A stretch of DNA of 64,000 nucleotides from CAZGHF01 sp964525595 (GTDB lineage: Bacteria > Patescibacteriota > Minisyncoccia > UBA6257 > GWB1-50-10), in assembly GCA_964525595.1 (NCBI GenBank), contig CAZGHF010000001.1, positions 1 through 64,000 of the forward strand, given 5' to 3'. How positions within the stretch are numbered: position 1 is the first letter of the stretch; each line of letters starts with the position of its first letter. The notes beneath the pieces are model-generated. The model worked only from the letters and a program-made list of their open reading frames with translations. It did not search any database and was not told where the DNA came from. Positions 40,675 to 49,211 of the stretch are shown in pieces. Both the position numbers and the translations under genes were made by a program.

Positions 40675-41862
40675 ATGGCTGAAGATAAATTTAATCAAGA
40701 TAGTCGGCCTGAAGGCGGAGAAAAAAAGCCGACTCAGCCGAATGTTGACGTAAGGACCTTTGGTTCCGATGTAAAGTCGGTAGCAGATTCAGGCGGTGGG
40801 TCGCCAAAATCTTACACCCCGGCTACTCCTCCGCCGTCCCCTAAACTCCCAGAAACCCAAGCGCCGGATCGACCTGAAAGAACTCCTTTAGAGGTCGAAA
40901 AGAAACCCGAGATGAAACAATCTTTTGGTGAAGTTTTCCCATCTGTTTCTAAAGAAAAAACCCCAACCCCTGCTCCTGCTCCGATGAGTTTTGAAGCCGG
41001 CGGTTTAGGGGCCGAAGGAGTGAAAACAAAAAAATCTCCAAAAGGGCTTTTTATTGGAATTCTTGTCTTAATAATAATCGTTGGCCTCTTCGCTGTTGGT
41101 TACTTCTTCGTTTATCCCTTTTTCTTCGGCGGTGAAACGGAAGAAGCTGCTGAGGTTCCTCCTCCTGTATCCGCGCCTGAATCTTCTGCGGAGGTGCCGG
41201 CCGTGCCGGAGATTCCGGAAGTCCCAGTGGTGACTGAAAGTGGAACAACAACACCGGCTGAAGGAGAAGAAACGGCAACCGAGCCGGAAGCACCGGCAGA
41301 GACTACTCTTACCGAGCACGCTTCTTTGTTCGTCAGTGCGGCTGATGCGAGTTCAGATGCTACTCTTTCCGAGCTTAATGTTTCCGCTTACAAGGGTTCG
41401 TTGGAGTTTACAACTGCCGAGGTTTCCGTTCTCAATGAACAGGTCTTCAAAGACAGCGAAGGCGTTCTTATAAACTTCACCAATTTAGCGGGAGCTCTCT
41501 TGCCGGGTATCTTTACGGAGAATCTGAGCCAGTCATTTGAATCGGATTTCACTTTCTTTACTTACACCGACAGCAAAGGAACCTGGCCGGGATTTATCGC
41601 AAAACTCGGTAGTGACGCGGTTTTGGCCGACGTTCAAACCCAGGTGGCGGGCTTAGAAACAAGCGAGAATTTGGCAAACCTTTATTTGACCGACCCCGGG
41701 AGCCAAACTTCCTGGAAGAGTGGTACCGTCGAGGGCGTGTCCAACCGCTACCTGTCTTTCAGCCTTGACGGCGCGAGTTTGAACTACGGCTGGCAGGACA
41801 ACCTCTTGGTTGTCAGTACCTCATTCTCCGGTTTTCAGGAGACCCTGAAGCGACTGAAGTAA
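40675..41862 (+). CDS. Anchored surface protein with disordered head and acidic outside region
   Basis: 395 aa. Residues 1-115 are low complexity (P, K, E, S), with a membrane segment at residues 124-147 (GLFIGILVLIIIVGLFAVGYFFVYPFFFGG). An acidic P/E/T-rich linker runs to about 215, and then comes a folded beta-rich domain (residues 218-395, EHASLFVSAADASSDATLSELNVSAYKG). No family is recognised. Its last codons (RLK and stop) are inside the left copy of a 50-bp direct repeat that carries a promoter. Confidence 0.6.
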   Translation: MAEDKFNQDSRPEGGEKKPTQPNVDVRTFGSDVKSVADSGGGSPKSYTPATPPPSPKLPETQAPDRPERTPLEVEKKPEMKQSFGEVFPSVSKEKTPTPAPAPMSFEAGGLGAEGVKTKKSPKGLFIGILVLIIIVGLFAVGYFFVYPFFFGGETEEAAEVPPPVSAPESSAEVPAVPEIPEVPVVTESGTTTPAEGEETATEPEAPAETTLTEHASLFVSAADASSDATLSELNVSAYKGSLEFTTAEVSVLNEQVFKDSEGVLINFTNLAGALLPGIFTENLSQSFESDFTFFTYTDSKGTWPGFIAKLGSDAVLADVQTQVAGLETSENLANLYLTDPGSQTSWKSGTVEGVSNRYLSFSLDGASLNYGWQDNLLVVSTSFSGFQETLKRLK

Positions 41863-41900
41863 GGGCTTGATTTTTAGTAGAAATTTATCTACACTAGTTT
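41851..41900 (+). repeat. About 50-bp direct repeat, left copy, with promoter
   Basis: Starts CGACTGAAG and ends TAGTTT; 46 of 50 positions match the right copy at 43349-43397. It holds TTGATT (41867-41872), a 17-bp spacer and TACACT (41890-41895). The pair brackets the 41925-43348 segment. Confidence 0.75.
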
Positions 41901-41924
41901 ACTATTAACCTTAAAATCAATAAT

Positions 41925-43232
41925 ATGCGTTATTTATTGTCAATATTAATAATTTCATTGGTTTTTGGTGGCTTTACTTTTTCCCCTGCCTTAGCCCAAG
42001 AAACCACATCTGCTGATACAGCAGAAACAGAATTAGGGCTTACTCCAGACAGTCCTTTTTATTTTTTAGATGGCCTTTGGAAGTCAGTCCGTTTAACCTT
42101 TACTTTTAATAAGGTAAAGAAAACTGAGCTGCGGCTTAAATTTGCCGAAGAAAAATTAGCTGAAGCCGAAAAAATGCAGGCTGAAAATAAGATAACAGCA
42201 ATGGAAAAGGCTCTTAAGCGCTACCAACTGCAAGTGGAGCGGGCTGGAGAACAAGCTGAGCGCCGGGAAGAAGTGGCTGAAAAGGTAGCTGAAGCAACCG
42301 CTAAACACCTGGGATTTCTGGAAAGGATTCGCGAAAAAGCACCGGAAAAAGCCCAAGAAGCATTATTAAAAGCCAAAGAGGTTTCAGAAATAGGCCATTT
42401 TAAGGCTATTGAGGTATTGCGCAAAATAAAACCAGAACAAGCCAAGAAAATAGAAATATCAAACTTTGTCCAAGTAAAAGTCCGGATTGAAAAGCAAGTC
42501 CAAGAACGCAAAGAAAGACAAGAAAAAGTTCAAACCGGAACTCAAAACAAGGTTCAAATCCAGACCGAAGGAGATATTAAAGAAACAAAGTCATTATGGG
42601 AACGGCTTAAAATCCGCCTGCGAACACAAGACTATATAGCAGTTGATTGTATGGATGAAAAAGGGAATTTTGTCCCTTGTGAAAAAGACGATAAACTAAT
42701 CAAACCAACAACTGATTGTATGGATGAAAAAGGGAATTTTATCCCTTGTGAAAAAGACGATAAACTAATCAAACCAACAACTGATTGTATGGATGAAAAA
42801 GGGAATTTTATCCCTTGTGAAAAAGACGATGAACTAATCAAACCAACAACGATTAATTCTTCGGACTTCCAGCCCCGAAATCTAACCTATGAAATTCAAG
42901 AAAAAGGCGTTCTGATTAAATGGGACTCTCCCTTGGAAACAAGCGACATCGTAAAGTATCAAATCTCAACTAAAGGATGGGGGGTTCGTTGGGTTGAAGT
43001 AACCAGAACTGATCAAACAAATTATTATCTAAGAAGAAATATGGATGAGAATATCTGTGACCTGGATGTCAGAATTACTCCGGTAAGCACTGAAGGGAAA
43101 GAATTGTCTTATTCAGCTGCTTTTCTACACAACATAAAGCATGTGGCTGATAAAGATACTTGGAATAAAGATTGCGGTCCAATAAATACCACCACTAACG
43201 TTAATGACACTACTACAACTCAATCTCAATAA
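41925..43232 (+). CDS. Secreted DUF5667-like protein with three 23-residue repeats
   Basis: 435 aa. Signal peptide (residues 4-24, ending LAQ), then a DUF5667-type helical region (residues 33-200: LGLTPDSPFYFLDGLWKSVR, then RLKFAEEKLAEAEKMQ). Next come three tandem 23-aa repeats of the form DCMDEKGNF-I/V-PCEKDD (about residues 241-309, two cysteines each) and a C-terminal fibronectin-like domain. DUF5667 is common in CPR and of unknown function. Codon use is more A-rich than in the neighbours, and the gene sits between two copies of a promoter repeat, so it looks inserted. Confidence 0.72.
   Translation: MRYLLSILIISLVFGGFTFSPALAQETTSADTAETELGLTPDSPFYFLDGLWKSVRLTFTFNKVKKTELRLKFAEEKLAEAEKMQAENKITAMEKALKRYQLQVERAGEQAERREEVAEKVAEATAKHLGFLERIREKAPEKAQEALLKAKEVSEIGHFKAIEVLRKIKPEQAKKIEISNFVQVKVRIEKQVQERKERQEKVQTGTQNKVQIQTEGDIKETKSLWERLKIRLRTQDYIAVDCMDEKGNFVPCEKDDKLIKPTTDCMDEKGNFIPCEKDDKLIKPTTDCMDEKGNFIPCEKDDELIKPTTINSSDFQPRNLTYEIQEKGVLIKWDSPLETSDIVKYQISTKGWGVRWVEVTRTDQTNYYLRRNMDENICDLDVRITPVSTEGKELSYSAAFLHNIKHVADKDTWNKDCGPINTTTNVNDTTTTQSQ
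42645..42851 (+). repeat. Three tandem 69-bp repeats in the DUF5667-like gene
   Basis: Units start GATTGTATGGATGAAAAAGG at 42645, 42714 and 42783. They are nearly identical at DNA level (single changes such as GTC/ATC), so the expansion is recent. Each encodes two cysteines. Confidence 0.9.
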
Positions 43233-43234
43233 AA

Positions 43235-43348
43235 ATGGCTAGTAATCAAACAAGCTATTGCACAAACTGCGAGGTTGAAAGTGTTTGGCGGACACACGCC
43301 AGAAGAGTAGTAGCGAAGCTTAAAAACAGAGAAGAATTGTCCGCATAG
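43235..43348 (+). CDS. Possible 37-aa CxxC peptide or gene remnant
   Basis: ATG 2 bases after the DUF5667-like stop; encodes SYCTNCEVES with one CxxC and a basic helix (RTHARRVVAKLKNRE). It stops exactly where the right copy of the 50-bp repeat begins. It may be a small protein or the start of a zinc-ribbon gene cut off at the insertion junction. Confidence 0.35.
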   Translation: MASNQTSYCTNCEVESVWRTHARRVVAKLKNREELSA

Positions 43349-43397
43349 CGACTGAAGCAAGGGCTTGATTTTTAGTAGAAATTATCTATACTGGTTT
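43349..43397 (+). repeat. About 50-bp direct repeat, right copy, with nusA promoter
   Basis: Same as 41851-41900 with three substitutions and one missing base. Holds TTGATT (43365-43370), a 16-bp spacer and TATACT (43387-43392), which is the likely promoter of nusA-hppA-murD. Confidence 0.75.
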
Positions 43398-43441
43398 TAG
43401 TGTCCGCTCTTCCCATGAGCGGATGTTTAGTAAATAACGTT

Positions 43442-44752
43442 ATGGATTTAAAGAATTTATCATCTGCGGTGAACCAAATTGCCGAAGAGAAAGGGATAAA
43501 GCCCGAGGCAGTGTTCAACGCCATTGAATCGGCGATAGCCACCGCCTATAAAAAGGAATATCGGAAAAGGAGCGAATTCATCAGGGCTAAATTTGACTCG
43601 AAAACCGGTGACGTCAAATTTCATCAAGTGAAATTTGTCGTGGAACCGGAAGAGGTAAGAATGATTGAGGAAGAACCGGCCGTTCCTGAAAGAGGCAAGC
43701 CTCTCACCTCGTCTGATGCGAATCGGAGTGGGCGACCCGAAGAATCTTCGGGAAGGGAGGAGGAAGAAGCTCTCCCTCGTTATAATGCAGACCGGCACAT
43801 TTTTATAGAAGAAGCAAAGAAAATTAAGAAGGACGCAAAATCAGGAGATGAGATAGAGTTTCCTCTTGAAGTTCACGAAGATTTTGGGAGAATCGCCGCC
43901 CAAGCCGCAAAGCAGGTAATTTTACAGGGGTTACGGGAAGCTGAGCGAGCTTCAATCCGCGAAGAGTTTGCCGACAAGGAAGGTGAAATTGTAAGCGGAT
44001 TGGTGGAGAGATTTGAACGGGGCAATGTTTATGTGAACTTAGGTCGGGCGGTGGGCGTCATGTTTTATAACGAGAGTGTGCCGGGCGAGCACTACCGCGT
44101 GGGAGCGCGCCTTCGTTTTTATGTTTTGGCGGTTCAGGAAGACCCGAAGCGTCCAAGTATAGTTCTCTCTCGTTCTCACCCGAAGTTTGTTACCAAGCTT
44201 TTCGAACTTGAAGTGCCGGAGATGACCGACGGCATCGTGGAAATAAAAGATATTGCCCGGGAGGCCGGCAGTCGTACTAAAGTTGCAGTTGTTTCTAATG
44301 AAGAAGGCATTGATCCGGTTGGTTCCGCAGTCGGTCAGCGGGGAACTAGAGTTATGGCCGTGACCAATGAATTGGGCAACGAGAAAATCGATGTCATTGA
44401 GTGGTCAGCGGAATCCGAAAAATACATCGCTAATTCCCTCTCGCCGGCCAAGGTTAAGCTTGTTGAGGCTCTTCCCCGTCGAGAAGCAAAAGTCCTTGTT
44501 GCTGAAGACCAGTTGAGTCTCGCGATCGGAAAAGGGGGTCAGAACGTTCGGCTGGCGGCAAAATTAACCGGTTGGAAAATAGACGTGAGGAGTCAGTCCC
44601 GACCCGAGGAGGTTCAAGCCGGCGGTGTTGCCGCCGCTCAGGAAGAGATTGACCTCGTTTCTGCAGAGGGAGCGGAGCCCGGCGACGAAGGTGATATAAT
44701 TGAAAACACTGAAAACAATCAGGAACAGGAACAGGAAGAAAAAGAGGAATAA
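43442..44752 (+). CDS. nusA: Transcription termination/antitermination factor NusA
   Basis: 436 aa from the ATG at 43442; an upstream GTG frame start at 43400 is leader. Domains: N-terminal RNA-polymerase-binding domain (residues 1-175) with an extra disordered insertion at about 75-105 (acidic, E-rich), S1 domain (about 178-245), and KH1/KH2 (about 250-390, with RRGTKVA-type and LSLAIGKGGQNVRLAAKLTGWKIDV). The tail is acidic. Its stop is followed at once by the hppA ATG. Confidence 0.95.
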   Translation: MDLKNLSSAVNQIAEEKGIKPEAVFNAIESAIATAYKKEYRKRSEFIRAKFDSKTGDVKFHQVKFVVEPEEVRMIEEEPAVPERGKPLTSSDANRSGRPEESSGREEEEALPRYNADRHIFIEEAKKIKKDAKSGDEIEFPLEVHEDFGRIAAQAAKQVILQGLREAERASIREEFADKEGEIVSGLVERFERGNVYVNLGRAVGVMFYNESVPGEHYRVGARLRFYVLAVQEDPKRPSIVLSRSHPKFVTKLFELEVPEMTDGIVEIKDIAREAGSRTKVAVVSNEEGIDPVGSAVGQRGTRVMAVTNELGNEKIDVIEWSAESEKYIANSLSPAKVKLVEALPRREAKVLVAEDQLSLAIGKGGQNVRLAAKLTGWKIDVRSQSRPEEVQAGGVAAAQEEIDLVSAEGAEPGDEGDIIENTENNQEQEQEEKEE

Positions 44753-46720
44753 ATGCTTTATCTAATATTTGTCCCAATAATAATTGCGATTGTCTACACT
44801 GCTTATCTAATTTTTTGGCTGAAGAGGAAGCCTTCAGGCAGTAAAGCGATGATTGAGATATCTAAAGCAATTCAGAGCGGCTCCTCAGTATATCTCAACC
44901 GACAGTACAAAACCGTTTCGGTCGTAGCCTTAACCATTTTTCTTATAATCGGTTTTGTGCTCGGCTGGCTTACCGCTCTCGGGTTTCTGATTGGCGCCTT
45001 TGCTTCAGCTCTCGCCGGTTATATCGGAATGATGATAGCCGTGCGCGCTAATACCAAAACGGCCGAGGCCGCCAAAACTAGTCTCGGTCTCTCTCTTTCT
45101 ATTGCCTTTAAGGCGGGGTCTGTTACCGGTTTTCTGGTTGTTGCTCTTGGACTTCTATCCGTTTCCGTTTTCTATCTTTTGACTGAAAACGTTACATCCC
45201 TTATCGGGTTGGGGTTTGGTGCCAGTTTAATTTCGGTTTTTGCCCGGCTTGGCGGAGGAATTTTCACCAAAGCGGCCGATGTCGGCACGGACTTGGTCGG
45301 TAAGGTTGAAGCCGGTATTCCCGAAGACGATCCGCGAAATCCGGGAGTGATTGCCGATAACGTCGGCGACAACGTCGGTGACTGCGCCGGTATGGCAGCC
45401 GACCTTTTTGAAACTTATGCCGTAACGCTTATCGCGGCCATCCTTGTCGGCTCGGCTCTTGCTCTTACCGGCTCCGAACTTATTTTCCCGCTTATCCTCG
45501 GAGGCTTGGCGATAGTTGCCTCGGTTATTGGGAGCTTATTTGTGCGTTTGGGGAAAAAGGGCGGGATTATGGGTGCTCTCTACAAAGGTCTTGCTGTTTC
45601 AATCGTGGTTTCGGGAATCCTTTTCTATTTTGCCGCCCGGGAATTTTTCGGCCCTGAATATCTCAAGATTTTTGGCGCCTCCGTCATCGGTTTAATAGTT
45701 ACCATTTTGATGGTTGTTATAACCGATTACTACACTGCAAAGAAATACCGACCGGTGAAAAGCATCGCCGAAGCATCGAATTTCGGGCACGGCACGAACA
45801 TCATTATCGGGCTCTCAGTTGGAATGGAATCAACGCTCCTGCCAATTATCGTAATCGTGCTCGGAATTTTGGGTTCATTTTTTCTCTTTGGTCTCTACGG
45901 CATTGCCATTGCTGCGGTTTCGATGCTCTCCGTTGCCGGGATTATTGTCGCCATAGATTCTTTTGGACCGATAACCGACAACGCCGGCGGGATTGCCGAG
46001 ATGACTTCACTTCCCGAGGAGGTTCGCAAGCGTACTGATGCTCTCGATGCGGTTGGGAACACGACCAAAGCCGTGACCAAAGGTTACGCTATTGCCTCAG
46101 CGGGCCTGGCCGCTCTCGTTCTTTTCGGCAGCTATGTCGAGGAGTTAACCAGATTTACGGACGACGTTCTTTTTAGACTTGAAGACCCCTATGTTCTTGT
46201 TGGACTCATTCTAGGAGCAGCCGTGCCTTACTTCTTCGGTGCGCTTGCGATGCGTTCGGTCGGTCGGGCAGCCGGCTCAATTGTGGAAGAGATAAGACGG
46301 CAATTCCGGGAAATAAAAGGACTTATGGAAGGCAAAGCCAAGCCGGAATACGACCGGGCCGTTGATATCGTAACGAGGGCCGCTCTTCGCGAGATGGTTG
46401 TGCCGGCTCTTCTTCCGATTGTCTCCGTCCTTCTTGTCGGGTTTATATTGGGAGCTGAAGCTTTGGGCGGGTTTCTTATCGGTTCGGTTATCTCCGGTCT
46501 TTTTATCGCGATTTCCATGACTTCGGGCGGGGCAGCCTGGGACAACGCCAAAAAATATATTGAAGACGGTGCTTTCGGCGGCAAAGGTTCCGAGGCTCAC
46601 AAAGCGGCTATCACCGGGGACACCGTCGGTGACCCTTACAAAGACACCGCCGGTCCGGCAATTAATCCGCTCATCAAAGTAATAAACATTGTTGCTCTCC
46701 TTATTGTTCCATTCCTTTAA
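44753..46720 (+). CDS. hppA: Membrane-bound pyrophosphatase (K+-independent type)
   Basis: 655 aa, about 16 membrane helices. It splits pyrophosphate and pumps H+ (or Na+). Signatures: KAADVGTDLVGKVEAGIPED, NPGVIADNVGDNVGDCAG, DNAGGIAEM, and C-terminal GDTVGDPYKDTAGPAINPLIK. In GNTTKAVTKGYAI, lysine and threonine stand where K+-dependent enzymes have alanine and glycine/alanine, which marks the K+-independent class, mostly H+ pumps. For a fermentative cell this would recover energy from PPi. Starts right after the nusA stop and overlaps murD by one base. Confidence 0.95.
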   Translation: MLYLIFVPIIIAIVYTAYLIFWLKRKPSGSKAMIEISKAIQSGSSVYLNRQYKTVSVVALTIFLIIGFVLGWLTALGFLIGAFASALAGYIGMMIAVRANTKTAEAAKTSLGLSLSIAFKAGSVTGFLVVALGLLSVSVFYLLTENVTSLIGLGFGASLISVFARLGGGIFTKAADVGTDLVGKVEAGIPEDDPRNPGVIADNVGDNVGDCAGMAADLFETYAVTLIAAILVGSALALTGSELIFPLILGGLAIVASVIGSLFVRLGKKGGIMGALYKGLAVSIVVSGILFYFAAREFFGPEYLKIFGASVIGLIVTILMVVITDYYTAKKYRPVKSIAEASNFGHGTNIIIGLSVGMESTLLPIIVIVLGILGSFFLFGLYGIAIAAVSMLSVAGIIVAIDSFGPITDNAGGIAEMTSLPEEVRKRTDALDAVGNTTKAVTKGYAIASAGLAALVLFGSYVEELTRFTDDVLFRLEDPYVLVGLILGAAVPYFFGALAMRSVGRAAGSIVEEIRRQFREIKGLMEGKAKPEYDRAVDIVTRAALREMVVPALLPIVSVLLVGFILGAEALGGFLIGSVISGLFIAISMTSGGAAWDNAKKYIEDGAFGGKGSEAHKAAITGDTVGDPYKDTAGPAINPLIKVINIVALLIVPFL

Positions 46721-48075
46721 TGGATTTTAAGAACAAAAAAGTTCTCGTAATGGGTTTAGGTCTTCTGGGCGGCGGCGTTGCCACAACAAAATGGCTCACG
46801 CGTCACGGCGCCAGGGTTACAGTTACGGACTTAAAAACAAGGAAAGAACTCTCATCATCTGTAAAAGCGCTTGGCCCGGCAGCAAAAAAAATTCGCTTCG
46901 TTTTAGGAAAGCATCGCGTGGAAGATTTTAAGAGAAATGAAATTATAGTCGTGAATCCCGGTGTGCCGAGAACGAGTAAATTTCTGAAAATCGCAAAAAA
47001 GGCAGACGCGAAGCTTGAAAACGAGGCCAGCATCTTTTTTAGAATTTGTCAGAACCCGATAATTGGTGTGACCGGCACGAGAGGTAAAACCACGACTGTA
47101 AACTGGCTCCATCACATTTTAAAGAAGAGATATCGAAAAGCGGCATTAACCGGCAACTCTTCCGATAACCCCATGCTTAAGGTTCTTGATAAATTGGATG
47201 GGATAAGTCCGGTGGTGGTTGAACTTTCTTCCTGGCATCTTGAGTTTTTGCCAAAATCAAAAAAATCACCGCACATTGCGGTTATCACCAACATTTATCC
47301 CGATCACTTGAATCGTTACCCAAGTATGAGATCGTACGTTCTGGCCAAAGCAAACATTTTTAAAAATCAGTCCGCGGATGACTTCCTTCTTTTAAACAAA
47401 GACAATCTCTGGACTAAATTTTTTATTAAACTTAAACCTAAATCCGAAATTGTTTATTTTCCTGTTCCCACTGGTATCAATTTAGAAAAGTTTAAGCGTC
47501 TCGGTCTTCATAATTTTTATAATTTAAACATCGCGATTCTAATAGCGCGTCACCTCGGCGTTAAGATTTCCGAAATAAAAGCCGCTCTCCGTGCCCTGCC
47601 GCAAGTCAGGTTTCGGCAGGAAGTGATTATTGACAGGAAAAACCTCAAAATTGTTAATGATACAACCGCCACCACCCCGGAAGCGAGTGAAGCAGTAATT
47701 AAGAGGTTTGCCGGCCAGGGAAATATTATTCTTATAAGCGGCGGTACTGATAAAAAGCTGGAATTTTCCAACTGGGCGAGGACTGTGGAGACTTCGGTTC
47801 GACCGGAGAACCTTTATTTATTGGAGGGCAGTGCTACCAAAAAGATGGCTAAATCTTTGGGAAAAATTGGCTATTTCAAGAAAACCGAGCCCCAGATTTT
47901 TGAAAACCTCTCTTTCCTAATAAAAGAAGTCAAAAAAAATATTAAATCCGGAACCGACGGAGGAAAAACCGTCTTATTTTCGCCGGCCGCGACGAGTTTC
48001 GAAAAATTCAAAAACGAGTTTGACAGAGGAAAGCAGTTCAACCGTCTTGCGCGAAGAGGTTTTAATCAATTTTAA
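46720..48075 (+). CDS. murD: UDP-N-acetylmuramoylalanine-D-glutamate ligase MurD
   Basis: 451 aa. Adds D-glutamate to UDP-MurNAc-L-alanine in peptidoglycan synthesis. Visible: Rossmann start VLVMGLGLLGGGVATTKWL, ATP P-loop GVTGTRGKTTTVNWL near residue 115, the VVELSSWHLE segment, the ITNIYPDHLNRY motif, and IVNDTTATTPEA in the third domain. Complete. It is coupled to hppA (TAATG) and convergent with hsp20, overlapping it by 14 bases. Confidence 0.94.
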   Translation: MDFKNKKVLVMGLGLLGGGVATTKWLTRHGARVTVTDLKTRKELSSSVKALGPAAKKIRFVLGKHRVEDFKRNEIIVVNPGVPRTSKFLKIAKKADAKLENEASIFFRICQNPIIGVTGTRGKTTTVNWLHHILKKRYRKAALTGNSSDNPMLKVLDKLDGISPVVVELSSWHLEFLPKSKKSPHIAVITNIYPDHLNRYPSMRSYVLAKANIFKNQSADDFLLLNKDNLWTKFFIKLKPKSEIVYFPVPTGINLEKFKRLGLHNFYNLNIAILIARHLGVKISEIKAALRALPQVRFRQEVIIDRKNLKIVNDTTATTPEASEAVIKRFAGQGNIILISGGTDKKLEFSNWARTVETSVRPENLYLLEGSATKKMAKSLGKIGYFKKTEPQIFENLSFLIKEVKKNIKSGTDGGKTVLFSPAATSFEKFKNEFDRGKQFNRLARRGFNQF

Positions 48076-48502
48076 TTTTCAACCTCTTCGCTTTCTTACG
48101 GTTCAGCTTCGGCATTTTTATCGTAAGGACGCCGTTTTTCAGAACAGCCGTTGATTTTTCCGGATCAACTTCTTCCGGGAGGATAATCGAGCGGGAGAAC
48201 CGCCCCCAGAAACATTCCTGGTAAAAGTAGTCTTTGTCCTCAATTTTTTCTATTTTTCCCCTCTTTCCTTTTACGGTAACCGACTCATTGGTAATGTTTA
48301 TTTCTAAATCTTCCGGGTTCACGCCGGCAACCGTTGATTGGACAACGATACTGTCTTTATTATGATAAACATCGACGGTTAGCTGACCTTCGCTTTCCTC
48401 ATCAATTTCAAAAACTTCGTCTTCGGTTTCAATTTGGAGCGGCTTGGGTTCAGCCTTTACTTTGGCTAATTCTACAAAGATATCGTCTTTATCTTGTTCC
48501 AT
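48062..48502 (-). CDS. Small heat shock protein, Hsp20/alpha-crystallin family
   Basis: 146 aa. Acidic N-terminal arm (residues 1-40), then the alpha-crystallin domain (about 41-130): LTVDVYHNKDSIVVQSTVAGVNPEDLEINI and AVLKNGVLTIKMPK. The tail is basic and lacks a clear IxI motif (KIKID ends it). A chaperone that holds unfolded proteins. Its 3' end overlaps the murD 3' end. Confidence 0.93.
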   Translation of the reverse strand: MEQDKDDIFVELAKVKAEPKPLQIETEDEVFEIDEESEGQLTVDVYHNKDSIVVQSTVAGVNPEDLEINITNESVTVKGKRGKIEKIEDKDYFYQECFWGRFSRSIILPEEVDPEKSTAVLKNGVLTIKMPKLNRKKAKRLKIKID

Positions 48503-48542
48503 GCCCGCATTATATCAGAACTTGTTGCTTGTGTATAGAAAT

Positions 48543-49202
48543 TTAGGAGGTTTTCAGTTTTTCAAAGTCCTGAAATACGAAAAAAGAGACAAAAATAATA
48601 AAGATACCGGCATAAAGCAAACTGTTGTCGGGAAAGACAAGAATCAGGTAATTGAATATCGAGTGAACAAGTGTTGCGACAACTAAACCCAGGCCGACCC
48701 GCCTTTTCGCCCAATAGAACCCAAGAAATGCCGATGAGACAACATGAAGAAGAGTCGCGCCCACAAACCTCAGAATCAAAACGTTAAGTGTGGAAGAGAG
48801 AGATGCTAGGGAAATGTTATCAAGAACGCTACCAATAATGAAAAGATTCTCAACCATTGCAAAACCGAGTGCCGCCGCAATCATGTAAACCATCGCGTCA
48901 ACGGGCTCGTCGAAAGAAGGGTTACGTCTTATTCCCAACCAGACAGCCAGAAATTTAAAAAGCTCCTCGCTAAAAGCCAGGAGAATCACAATCGGCAGAT
49001 TCACGATAAGGACGTTCAGGACTTCCTGGATACCAATTTGAAGGAGGAGGGCGGGAACGGTTGAAAGAGCGCCGAGACTCAGAGCATAAAGGATAAGTTT
49101 TTTTGGTTCAGGATGAACGTCTTCCCTTAAGAAGAAAATAAGCCAGGCAAAACTTGGCAGAATTGCCCCGATTGTAATGAGAATCCCCGTAAGGAAGAAC
49201 AT
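48543..49202 (-). CDS. PrsW-family intramembrane protease
   Basis: 219 aa, about seven membrane helices. Family motifs: EDVHPEPKK near residue 28, FSEELFKFLAVW (EExxK) near residue 82, GFAMVENLFI (ExxN) near residue 115, and H residues in LLHVVSSAFLG and TLVHSIFNYL. PrsW in Bacillus cuts an anti-sigma factor; no such target is visible here. It lies 9 bases downstream of valS on the same strand. Confidence 0.9.
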   Translation of the reverse strand: MFFLTGILITIGAILPSFAWLIFFLREDVHPEPKKLILYALSLGALSTVPALLLQIGIQEVLNVLIVNLPIVILLAFSEELFKFLAVWLGIRRNPSFDEPVDAMVYMIAAALGFAMVENLFIIGSVLDNISLASLSSTLNVLILRFVGATLLHVVSSAFLGFYWAKRRVGLGLVVATLVHSIFNYLILVFPDNSLLYAGIFIIFVSFFVFQDFEKLKTS

Positions 49203-49211
49203 TTCTTTATG

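Noticed and set aside
42632..42841. Minus-strand repeat-containing frame in the DUF5667-like gene
   Set aside because: It is the antisense reading of the 69-bp repeats.
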